64,000 bases of DNA. Origin: Moniliophthora roreri. Its lineage: Eukaryota > Basidiomycota > Agaricomycetes > Agaricales > Marasmiaceae. The number at the start of each line of letters is the position of its first letter. The first letter of the stretch is position 1. The notes beneath the pieces are model-generated. The model was not told where the DNA came from, searched no databases, and was given only the letters and a program-made list of their open reading frames with translations. The stretch is taken from positions 62,001-126,000 of the forward strand of contig LATX02000236.1 in the NCBI GenBank assembly GCA_001466705.2, read 5' to 3'. The position numbers and the translations under genes were made by a program. Below are positions 21,563 through 32,059 of this stretch, in pieces.

Positions 21563-24190
21563 AACTGATCGAAGAAAGATCATAGGAGACCGGCGCAATT
21601 GAGGATTCGCAGATGGACCTCGAGGGTCTAGGTTTTCTGCTGGATGTATCTTCTGTGGAGGTCCAACAGTCTGGTTCTTCTCAAGACCTTCGCACTGATG
21701 TGTGTGTCATGATTAAGCCTGTTACAGGACCTTTAGTGACGACGGCGAGCGATGTACCGAAGCGCTTGCCATTGTCATATACAGGCCTACGCCATGATCT
21801 AAAAATGGGTGAGACGGCACAAATGGATACGTAGAAGTAGGAAGACGATCCATTTCAGAGAAAAGGCTAGCACTCCTCGATGTCCAGACTTCCTTCAACG
21901 GCGCCCATGTAACATCTCGTCTCGTCTACCTCGGCTTCTCCGTCAAACATCCTCAAATTGATTCTTGCTGCACATGCGAAACCTCCCATTATGTCGGATC
22001 ATCTATTACAACTCTCCAGGGTTCCAGGTTTTCGTTTGGATAGGATCTTAGTGCAGAGCAAGAAGGCCAAGTGCGAGGTGGCCGTTCTTCCGAGAGACGT
22101 TGGCCGAGGGCTATCGCACGTCTGAAGCAATGACTTTGAGGGCTTGGTATGGTTGGTATCGGGGTCGTATGCGGGGTGAAGACTAGAAGAGGTGGTCACA
22201 GTAGGAGCTGGCAGCACTCAAGAGCCCGGTTAAAAACATCGTGAGCAAGGTTGAACCGACGAAATCCGATGTAGAACGTACTGTGTGTGATTCCGAAGGA
22301 CCCATCGTTGTATTATGAAAATCCTGGTTTCGAGCTCTCGGGCGATTGGAGGTTGTGGTGATCACGGGAAAGAAAGAGACGTGACCGTGAAGACCGTCGG
22401 CGGCAGGCATTGGCAAAACTTGGACATCGACTATGATGAAGACGAGTGGAATTTGAGAGGTATGCATTCGTTCACTAGACTACGTTGCGGCTCTTATCGT
22501 GATTTTAGTCCACAGATGTGTCGCCTGTGTTGGCTGGACTATGACCTCTTCGGTCACTCATGAGTCATAAGCAGCCTGCCCGAGAGCTAAGGCCTAAGGA
22601 GGGCAAGGTATCATGCGGACTGGGATATTGCCGGATACTATCGTCGCTTGCCCTCGTCCGCCAGCATTGGAGTCGCGACTTTGTGGAATATCCGAGGACA
22701 CGCGTGTATTCGTTGCCTGTAAAGCTAACCATAGTAGTAGTACAAATGCTATAAGTAAACCCTGGAACGATAAGCTAACGATACATGTAAAAGTGTGAGT
22801 AATACAGATGAATCATAGAGTGCGAAAGCAACAAATTGAAATAAATGAAAGTCGTAATTCAGCACAAATGACAGTCGTAACTCAGCATAAATGACAGTCA
22901 TAACTTCAAACCAAAGACCATGACATGAAATAAAATCTCCTCAGGTGTGGTGATCCACCTTCTGCTTCTTCGGGATCGGGGTCACAACCCTCGAACTTCT
23001 TTTGAAATCCACGTGTGCTTTGACATGTTTCTTGAGTGTTTCCCTCGTGGCCCGGCCAGTCTCGTTACGATTTTTGCCCTCAGGAATATTGCTGCAACGT
23101 GGCCATTGACAGTCAAACTGCCCATCAGCATTGTTCTTCATCTCTCTCCAGTCATGGGCCGGAGAATATCTGATGTGCTAGATGACATCGTCCACTGAAG
23201 AAAATCCCTCGTCGGTCTGTCGCCCTACCGGTGGAAAAGAGGAGGTGTACGTGAACATGCATGTCGAGTTGATATCATCGTCAGCCTTGCACTTGGGCAA
23301 GGAACATGGGTATAATGTGTTATAAAGTGCGGCTTGACTAGCGCTGTACAAAATTATGTCACGGTTAAGCACTATGTGAAGGAGCAGAACGGTTGCTTAC
23401 CTAGGTTCACTAGATTTGCCAGATTTGGGGGTTGCAACCCCGCTGCTACTCGACGGAGTAAATTCAGAGAGAGCGAAGACAAAGTCGAGTTCATCGCTGT
23501 CATGAACAGTGCCAGGTGCCGCAGTCGAGAGTAGTTGTGGCGGGACTGGCGCACTCGAACTAATGGGAAAAGCGGTTTTGAGTACTCATAAATATGCCAT
23601 ACATATGAGAAACTTACGATGGAACTGGAGAAATAGAAGCAGGCGTGGCAGCCCCGTGAGCGCCGGTGAGAGCGTTGGCAGAGGAACCCCCAAAAATAAA
23701 AGGTTGTGCTCTGTTAGCGCCATAAACGGCGACTGGGTAATTCGTGATCTGGCTCTCGCTTTCCTCCTGTTGAGTACCCCCCATATTTGGCACTGGCTGT
23801 GGCACGGGATTAAGTGGGAAAAGGCTCGCTATACGATTTATGCTCCGAGACCTAGGAGGATCTTTGGCAAGGGAGGGAGCACCGTGATTGTCGTACTCGA
23901 TGAAGAGCTCGGGATCGAGCGACATCCACTCCCTAACCCTCAATTTTTCGTCCCAAAGCGCCTGAAAGTCGAAAATGTGAACTTGTTCCTCGTGTACGTT
24001 GTTATTGAGCATCATGTTGATGAGCACTCCCAAATAAAGGTCCCAGTCGGAATCGGAATAGGGAATTACAAACCGATCTTCATGGATGATGTTGATGGCG
24101 TCGAAGAGAAGTTTGTCCAAGGATCTGCGGACGAATAGTGTGAGCACAGATTTGTATAACGTGAAAAGCGAGGAACGTACGGGTGTCCGT
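21563..24190. repeat. Family B repeat, copy 1
   Basis: Aligns with 26698-29640 with scattered substitutions and indels, starting TAACTGATCGAAGAAAGATC in both. Copy 1 lacks about 270 bases present in copy 2 at 27690-27960 (junction at 22540). It contains the plus-strand frames 21613-21834 and 22315-22563, also present in copy 2, and the broken zinc-finger gene on the minus strand. Homology ends near 24190. Confidence 0.75.
22941..24180 (-). pseudogene. C2H2-like zinc-finger gene, broken 5'-truncated copy
   Basis: Paralogue of the gene at 28377-30367. It keeps the LLFDAINIIHEDRFVIPYS exon, the Ser/Pro-rich linker and the last finger (FDCQWPRC followed by LKKHVKAH). The first finger has lost its Cys pair (the stretch is CMFTYTSSFPPVGRQTDEGF). 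A TAG at about 23178 interrupts DDVI/HIRYS where the other copy has CAG (Gln). The N-terminal exons are missing because the homology stops at about 24190. It is therefore a pseudogene. Confidence 0.7.
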
Positions 24191-25600
24191 AGACGCTCCA
24201 GGCATTTCAGGCAGTTTCGATGACCTCGTTTGGGTCATACAGCTATTCGGCCTCAAAGGGGCCATATAAGGCTGCACGATCCAGTGTTCAAAATCCTGCT
24301 CCGCAAGTGCTCGTGCATGCTGCGTATAGGAATAGATAAGATATTAAACGCGAGCGAGGACAAGTGAGAAGACGAACCAATAGGTGGCGAAGGTTCCGAC
24401 GGTAAGCTTCTCAGCACATGCGCACGACTATTTGCCATCGCCATCCAACTCAAAGACCGGCGATATTATCTCCAACGTTTTCAAGGAAGAACTTCTATAT
24501 CGAAAAGTTGCGCACGGATCGACCTGAACGTTTGAACTGCCATATCCACATCGAGTTCCAAGAGTATTTCAGGCTCTAGTCCAAGCAAATAGAGGGACAC
24601 TGAGTAGCGGGTGATCGGTGAACGAGGAACTGGACGAAATGATAAGGTATATTTTCGTGATCTAGTATGATAGCTCTGCAAAGAAGGAATTCAGACGCAT
24701 GTTAAGCGGTGTCAGATTTTGTCGAGGCAAAAGGACATACCTTCGCCGCAGACGCAACAGATTTTTCTGACCCCAGGCTGAAAATTTGGCAAGTCACAGC
24801 AAGCTCGAGATTCTCAAAGGAATAAGACTGTTTCCACCGGACTAAGGGTAAGGAAGACGCCAATAGAGACCTTGCTTCGTGGACAGAAGAATCTGAAGAA
24901 TTACATCGTAAGGCTGGACCAAGGGAATTCTATGCAGCACTCACTATTGCTAACGACTCTGGCACCAAGCACCTTCATCTTATCGTAAAATCCAGGTTGT
25001 GAGCTTCTGGTTGATCAGAGGCGTTGAAGGTCGGCGTCGTGGTCATGGGAAGAAAAGAGACACGACACTCAGCTCAGCGACGCGGCAGGCAACTTGGACA
25101 TCAACTTCGCAGACGCAATTGAACTTCAAGAGGTATGTCTACTTTTTGGCCCCTAGGCCATGCTTCATTTCTCAAAAGCCATAAAGTGTCGCCTGTATGG
25201 TTGGAAAAATGACTCAGGTCGAATGTATCCACGACTTCGGCGACTTGCACTTGAACGTATACGACGACCACCAGAACGCCAAGTCGTCTGCTTTGCTCTC
25301 TCTCAGCCATCCTCATAGCTTGTTCAACCCCAGCAGTCTGCTGCAGGCTGTCTCGGGCTCATGATTACACAGAAACGCCGCCGCAGACGCTGTCGTCACG
25401 GCCTCTCTCTTTGATGCCTCGTGCAACAATTCGAGCTCGCGACCTTCTTCGACTGTGGATTCCTCTAATGCATCAAACTTCCCAAAGGAAGCAATGCTAC
25501 GTTAAACGTAACTCATCGGGGCCAGTATAACTATTTTACCCAGACTTTGAACCTCGAGGTCATTCATGACCATTCGCAGTCAGGAGAATTCAAACGACGG
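24190..25600. repeat. Further decayed copies of the family A/B repeats
   Basis: 24140-24660 pairs with 20600-21270. 25000-25140 resembles 27490-27610 (CATGGGAA(G)AAA(A)GAGAC, then GGCAGGCA..AACTTGGACAT). No intact gene. The pattern shows at least three diverged remnants of the same unit in this part of the window. Confidence 0.5.
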
Positions 25601-26449
25601 ATGAGCTGGATGAGGTGCGCTGACAAAACTATAATGTCTAATTTATCGATTGGTCCACTTCTCAGTCTCGATATATATAATGCGCATCAACATTCACCGA
25701 ATCAGAAGCGGAATTCTCAGAATCAAGACAAGAAAAGATATTCACCTACAGAGGAGAACGTAGACCAAAGGCTGGGGTACTTGAAATCTGTCACGCAACC
25801 TCTATGTCCATGCTATCTACCACATGAAGCACTTGGATTCACGACGGAGGCTTCGTTCGACGCGGTGTACACCCACTCGGAGGGTATACCGCAAGTCATT
25901 GTGAAGTATCCGATTAAGAAGAATACTTGGACGTCTTCCTCTCGTGCGCTGAAAGATGGAGTGGTCATCCTTGAAGACCGGTTGACGAGGTGGCTGATTC
26001 GCACTAACTCGACAGTACGTGACGTTGACATGACTGGGATTGCAGATTTACACTGTAATTATCCAGAAATAGCGCGTACCCCTGCGATTCGGCTCGCATG
26101 GTCTCCGGACAACCTAAAACTGTCAGAAGCATGGCGTTTACAGGGATCTGGAAAGGTGCCAAAAGTCGAACTAGGCTCCCCGTTCAGGATTGATACGCCC
26201 GTATTCAAACTCAAAGCGTACAAGCTCAATCTCCCCCACAGAAATACCACCAAAAGCACCGTCGTCACTGTCTCACGTAACGTTTCGAGCTCACGACCTT
26301 CTCCGATAATGGATTTCTTCAACGTCTCGATAGGAGGAAATGCTAGGTTGAATGTAGTTCATCGGATCAGGACAATTATCTCACCGACTTGGAATGCCGA
26401 CGTCGTGCACAGTCGGAAGAAATTAGAGAGAGCAGGACGAGCTGAATGA
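25601..26449 (+). CDS. Family A hypothetical protein, 282 residues, intact frame
   Basis: An uninterrupted frame from ATG 25601 (MSWMRCADKTIMSNLS) to TGA 26447-26449; the frame stays open about 50 bases further upstream. The protein is basic and soluble-looking, with no signal peptide or membrane segment. Recognisable stretches are VIVKYPIKKNTWTSS and PAIRLAWSPDNLKLSEAW. I know no domain for it. The same protein is present in broken form at the left edge of the window. The opposite strand also has frames of 70-90 residues, but none as long. It is multi-copy and lies next to family B, so it may be part of a transposon or an expanded gene family. Confidence 0.5.
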   Translation: MSWMRCADKTIMSNLSIGPLLSLDIYNAHQHSPNQKRNSQNQDKKRYSPTEENVDQRLGYLKSVTQPLCPCYLPHEALGFTTEASFDAVYTHSEGIPQVIVKYPIKKNTWTSSSRALKDGVVILEDRLTRWLIRTNSTVRDVDMTGIADLHCNYPEIARTPAIRLAWSPDNLKLSEAWRLQGSGKVPKVELGSPFRIDTPVFKLKAYKLNLPHRNTTKSTVVTVSRNVSSSRPSPIMDFFNVSIGGNARLNVVHRIRTIISPTWNADVVHSRKKLERAGRAE

Positions 26450-26696
26450 GGTGTGTTATCGACACTTCTATGTCTAATTTATCGGCTGATTCACCTGTTC
26501 TCAGTTTCGACATTCACCGAATCAGGACTTGGAAGACCGAAAGGCAAAGGGGACCCGGATGGATCAAGACGACGCCAAGCTACACCACCCAGTTCCAGAG
26601 TGCCCCAAGATTCGACGTTTACCGATGTGGCATACCTTGGGGCAAGGGCTCATTCAGCACCGTCTGGCATCTACGTCTAACTGTAGGATCAACAGT
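26446..26696 (+). CDS. Family A downstream unit, cut by the N at 26697
   Basis: Copy of the frame at 685-1104, cut after LTVGST. Its start repeats the start of the upstream unit (MSNLS...LSFDIH). Confidence 0.35.
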
Positions 26697-26697
26697 N
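26697..26697. other. Single N: contig join between two repeat families
   Basis: The left flank matches 1-947 and the right flank matches 21563 onwards. The flanks do not overlap each other, so the true distance is unknown. At the other locus the equivalent sequences are about 20 kb apart, with a transposon and the NLR between them. Confidence 0.8.
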
Positions 26698-29640
26698 TAA
26701 CTGATCGAAGAAAGATCATAGGAGACCAGCGCAATTGAGGATTCGCAGATGGACCTCGAGGGTCTAGGTTTTCTGCTGGATGTATCTTCTGTGGAGGTCC
26801 AACAGTCTGGTTCTTCTCAAGACCTTCGCACTGATGTGTGCGTCATGATTAAGCCTGTTACAGGACCTTTAGTGACGACGGCGAGCGATGTACCGAAGCG
26901 CTTCTTGCCATCGTCATATACAGGCCTACGCCATGATCTAAAAATGGGTGAGACGGCACAAATGAATACGTAGAAGTAGGAAGACGAACCATTTCGGAGA
27001 AAAAACTAGCACTCTTCGATGTCCAGACTTCCTTCAACGGCGCCCATGTAACATCTCGTCTCGTCTACCTCGGCTTCTCCGTTAAACATCCTCAAATTGA
27101 TTCTTGCTGCACATGCGAAACCTCTCATTATGTCGGAATCATCTATTACAACCTTCCAGAGTTGGAATCCAGGTTTTCGTTTGGATAGGATCTTAGTGCC
27201 GAGCAAAAAGGCCAAGTGCGAGGTGGCCGTTCTTCCGAGAGAGACGTTGGCTGAGGCCTATCGCACGTCTGAAGCAATGAGTTTGAGGGCTTGGTATGGT
27301 CGGTGTTGGGGTAGTATGCGGGTGAAGACAGGAAGAAGTGGTCACAGTAGGAGCTGGCAGCACTAAAAAGCCTGGTTAAAAACATCGTGAGCAAGGTTGA
27401 ACCGACGAAATCCGATGTAGAACGTACTGTTTGTGATTCCGAAGGACCCATCGTTGTATTATGAAAACCCTGGTTTCGAGCTCTCGGGCGATTGGAGGTT
27501 GTTGTGATCATGGGAAAGAAAGAGACGTGACCGTGAAGACCGTCGGCGGCAGGCATTGGCAAAACTTGGACATCGACTATGATTCAGACGAGTGGAATTT
27601 GAGAGGTATGCATTCGTTCACTAGACTACGTTGCGGCTCTTATCGTGATTTTAGTCCACAGATGTGTCGCCTGTGTTGGCTGGACTATTGCAACGGCCCC
27701 AGGGACCGTATACTCCTCGGACGTTTATCCTCCTTGTACCGTCAAACACCCAAGCCCTCATAGCTTACATGTGTTATTTCCGTTTTCTTGTATCCCTAAA
27801 CACCTTCACTTAGGAGGAGTTTTTTGCTTTCCAATCCCACGAACTACTCTAGTCATTCCCTCGAGTGATTTCCGCATCTCCAAGTCACGCCGTCGAAATT
27901 CCCACATCTCTTCCTTGCTCGCGGTCACTAGGGTACCTCAGTCCTATACCGCTGCAACTATGACCTCTTCGGTCACTCATAAGCAGCCGAAGCTATTCAG
28001 GGACGAGCCTGCCCGAGAGCTAAGGCCTAAGGAGCGGGCAAGGTATCATGCGGACTGGGATATTGCTGGACACTATCGTCGCTGGCCCTCGCCCGCCAGC
28101 GTTGGGAGTTGCAACTTTCTGGAATATCCGGGACACGTGTGTATTCTTTGCCTATACAGCTAACAGTAGTAGTACAAATGCTATAAGCAAACCATGGAAC
28201 GATAAGCTAACGATACATGTAAAAGTGTGAGAGTAATACAGATGAAGCATAGAGTACGAAGGCAATAAAGAGAAGAAATGAAAGTCGTAAATGAAGGTCG
28301 TAAATGAAAGTCGTAACTCAGAATAAATGACAGTCGTAACTCCAAACCAAAGACCCTGGCATGAAATGAAGCCTCTTCAGGTGTGGTGATCCACCTTCTG
28401 CCTCTTCGGGGACGGGGTCACAAGCTTTGAACTTCTTTTGGGATCCAGGTGTGCCATGACATGTTTCTTGAGCGTTTCCCTTGTGGCCCAGCCAGTCCCG
28501 TTACGATTTCTGCTCTCGGCAATATTTCTGCAACGTGGCCATTGACAGTCAAACCGCCCATGAGCATTTCTCTTCATCTCTCTCCAGTCATGAGCTGGAG
28601 AATATTTGATGTGCTGAATGACATCGTCCACCGAAGAAAATTCCTCGTCGCAGACAGCGGGATGGCCACCTTTTCTCCTCCACATGCACTTGTACGTTGT
28701 CGAGTCGGTATCGTCGTCAGCCTTGCGCTTGGGCAGGGAACGTGGGCATAATGTGCTGTAAAGTGCGAGTTGGCTGGGGCTGTACAAAATTATGTCACGG
28801 TTGAGCACTATATGAAGGAGCAGAACGGTTGCTTACCTAGGTTCACTAGATTTGCGAGATCTGGGAGTTGCAGCCCCGCTGCTGCTCGACGGAGTAGATT
28901 CAGAGCAAGCGAAGACAAAGTTGACATCATCGCTGTCACGAACAGTGCCAGGCGCCGTAGCCAAGAGTTGTTGTGGCGGGACTGGCGCACTCGAACTAAT
29001 GGGAAAAGCAGTGTTGAGTACTCGTAAAGATGCCATACGTATGAGAAACTTACGATGGAACTGGAGAAATAAAAGCAGGTGTGGCAGCCCCATGAGCGCC
29101 ATTGAGAGCGTTGGCAGAGGAACCCCCAAAAATAAAAGGTTGTGCTCGGTTATCGCCACAAGCGGCGACTGGGTAACTCGTGGTCTGGCTCTCGCTTTCC
29201 TCTTGTTGAGTACCCCCCGTATTCGGCACTGGCTGCGGCACAGGAATAAGTGGGAAAAGGCTCGCCATACGATTGATGCTCCGAGACCTAGGAGAATCTT
29301 TCACAAGACAGGGAGCACCGTGATTGTCGTACTTGATGAAGAGCTCGGGATCGAGCAACATCCACTCCTTAACCCACAGCTTTTTGTCCCAAAGCGACTG
29401 AAAGTCGAAAAGACGAACTTGTTCCTCGTATACGTTGTTATTGAGCATCATGTTGATGAGCATTCCCAAATAAAGCTCCCAGTCGGGATAGGAGTAGGGA
29501 ATTACAAATCGATCTTCATGGATGATGTTGATAGCGTCGAAGAGAAGTTTTTCCAGGAACCTGCGGACGAATAGTATGAGCACAGATTTATATAATGTGA
29601 AAAGTGAGGAACGTACGGTGTCCATGGCTCAATTGTGGGG
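26698..29640. repeat. Family B repeat, copy 2
   Basis: Partner of 21563-24190. It contains plus-strand frames of unknown function: 26749-26973; 27097-27366 with FRLDRILVPSKKAKCEVAVL; 27461-27763 with TVKTVGGRHWQNLDIDYDSD; and 27960-28163 starting MTSSVTHKQPKLFRDEP. The last two look protein-like but are short. They may be exons of one decayed gene. Confidence 0.7.
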
Positions 29641-30367
29641 CGGACATCTGGGACCCACATAGTGTCACCATTGACCACTGAGCTAGAAGGCCCATCTGTG
29701 GCTAGTGTCGCCACTCCGTTTCTGTCGTTGCGTTAGTTATTGAGCAAAGAGGAGGACAAACAATATTCTTACGCGTCAATAGCAGGGACATAGGTGGCCG
29801 AAAGCGAAGTTGAAAAATATTCAGGTAAGATTTCGGGGACATTTGCGGTGAATAGTTGCGCCCAATAGTCGCCATCAACAGGCCTTCAATCGAACTGTTA
29901 GTAAAGCTCGAGATAGCGATAGAAACTGGGCTTACTGGTAAGCGCCTGCGTTGTCTCCGTTGTCGAAGGCTTTATGAAGAGTCGCGTCAGTTCACCGAGA
30001 TCAAGGCGCCCGAAGTAGTAAAGCGCACCTCCAGCATCGTCAGCCTTCGCCTTCCCTTTAAGCTTTACTCCATCAATGTCATTCTCGTTTGTTGCTTCCG
30101 ATTCGAGGTAACAATTGAACGTATCGGTGTCTTGACAGGCGGGGAGAGAGCTTGTGAGAGGTCCCACGAGGCTACTTGTTTACGATCGAAGTCAGCTAGA
30201 GGGCTAAGACATATAGCGTGCCATACGACTTACCTGCCACTGGGGAATTGGGGCGGACAGAGAGTCGGAACCATGATTGTACCGCTGTGATCCAGTTAGT
30301 CTCAGAAAAGTAGCTCAGATGATACGAATACGAACTTTGAGTCAAATGAGGCCATAGTGTAGGCCAT
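28377..30367 (-). CDS. C2H2-like zinc-finger protein, multi-exon, probably intact
   Basis: Starts at ATG 30367 (or 30355, MASFDS). The introns GTTCGTATTC..ATCACAG and GTAAGTCGTA..AACAAG keep the frame into VGPLTSSLPACQDTDTF and YYFGRLDLGELTRLF. Further exons are PVDGDYWAQLFTANVPEIL, NGVATLATDGPSSSV, and RFLEKLLFDAINIIHEDRF (about 29050-29577), followed by a Ser/Pro-rich exon. The last exon starts NRDIILYSPSQ. It has two atypical fingers, CMWRRKGGHPAVC...HIKYSPAH and FDCQWPRC...LKKHVMAH, then a basic tail (KRSSKLVTPSPKRQK). This suggests a nuclear DNA-binding regulator (inference). The paralogue at 22941-24180 is broken. Confidence 0.65.
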
Positions 30368-32059
30368 GTCAGGGAAGTGAATGGGGAGTAAGAGTGCTCT
30401 TAGAAGAGAAATGAACTTCATAAAAATCAGTCCAAAAGAGGCGTGGGACCGGACGCAGGACAAACAAGCATTCGGCGTACTCCGGGACTGCCACATCTCT
30501 CGCTATATCGGGCAAACGATATACCATTCCAGGACTTGGAACAATGAAGAGTTGGCCTGATAATCCTCAAATAATCCGTTTACCGCACAGATAGTACGGC
30601 ACATGGTAAGTTGATGTCGATCTACCGCAGTTAACGGAGTACAGAACATCTGCAAGCAAATTACGCACCAAGCATCACTTTTAAATTAAAGCATTAGTGA
30701 GCTCAAAAATACTTGCGAGTCCCAAAAACCTACCGAGGTCATCGACTGCGTCAGGGTTATCCATCATTCAAAGGGCCTAGTTAGTCACATTGCTGTGTAT
30801 TAGTACTCTATGCCACAAGTTCAGGATTCTCACCAGTTGAAATTCCCAGTTTCCCTTTCACGTTCAAGGCATTAGGTCATTCCAAGGTGTGGCTCTGGTG
30901 GCCAATTGGTCGCCTCGTGTCTTCATGCCATATTTCGGGACTCATGGCCATCTTAGAAGGGTAGCTCGTGATCAACGGGTTTCTTCAAACGTTGGGATGA
31001 ACTTCCGTGATATATGGTACACAAAATCTCATGATCTTACGACTGACCGAGGGTAAGTCCGTTGTCAGCAGTGAACGAATTGAAGCAATCTCACCAATTC
31101 TAATTAGCCTGACGACCCGACGCTTTCTTATGTCTTCCGCCCAGACCTTTCCTTTCAATCCCTTTCGAATCCACGATGCATCGCCTTTCGCTCAGAGTTC
31201 TCGGTTGCAGAAAAGTACAGTAGATGTTTTGTGAGTATCCAAAGGGCGGATAACTCAATATCAGGCTTTCCCAGATATCACACCCAGACAGACCAGAAAC
31301 TCACCAAGTGCACCAATAAGACTCACTGCCTAAATTCCGCTCGCCACGTCAACTTTTCCTCGCGGGTCAGCTTCTCTTTCACCTTGCAGAAATTCCCTGG
31401 CATTGCTCCTCCATTCAGAATACGACCAGCCTTGAATTATCTTCCCTGAAATTATCCCCGGGTGACTGTAATTCGCCTCGGAGCACCAAAGTCAGCACCT
31501 GCGGTAATTTCTTTTCCGGCTTTTGACGTTTTGCTCGAGGTGGAGGTATCCTTCGCAAATCTTGACTGAATTTTGAGGGTAAAAGTGGGCAGTATGCCTT
31601 TGGAAAACGATATCCATACCGATGAGACTGGGGGGAAACGGAAAAACTGCGCCCACGCTTCTTGATCCGCAACATAGTCGCATTTTCCCACACCTAGGGC
31701 AAGAAGGCAAAACTGACGCACAAAAAGGCTTTTGGGTTCTTCTACACTCTCTTGCGCTGCTGGGTCTGTCCGGATCTCCTTCTAGTGCTCAGTGGGAGCG
31801 GTACTAGAGAAAGATAGCTAGAACAGCTACCGAAAGATGCAGAGCGTCGTCTCCACCGTGGTCATCACAACATGCCACATAGACAGTTCGTCAATACCCG
31901 TACCTGTCCTGCACCTACGATAGGTCGAGTCAATAAACCAGTTTCCGCCCACCGCAATAACGTCCCTATGGTGTTCCTTTGGTGTCCTTAAAACCCACTT
32001 CTTCTCCAGATGACCATCACTGTATTATCATCGCTAAGAACGCCATGCTCGTCTATAAA
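30368..32059. other. No recognisable gene
   Basis: About 1.7 kb between the zinc-finger gene and the aldehyde dehydrogenase remnant. Open frames on both strands (for example 31415-31693 minus and 31231-31449 plus) are short and show no domain. Confidence 0.4.
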
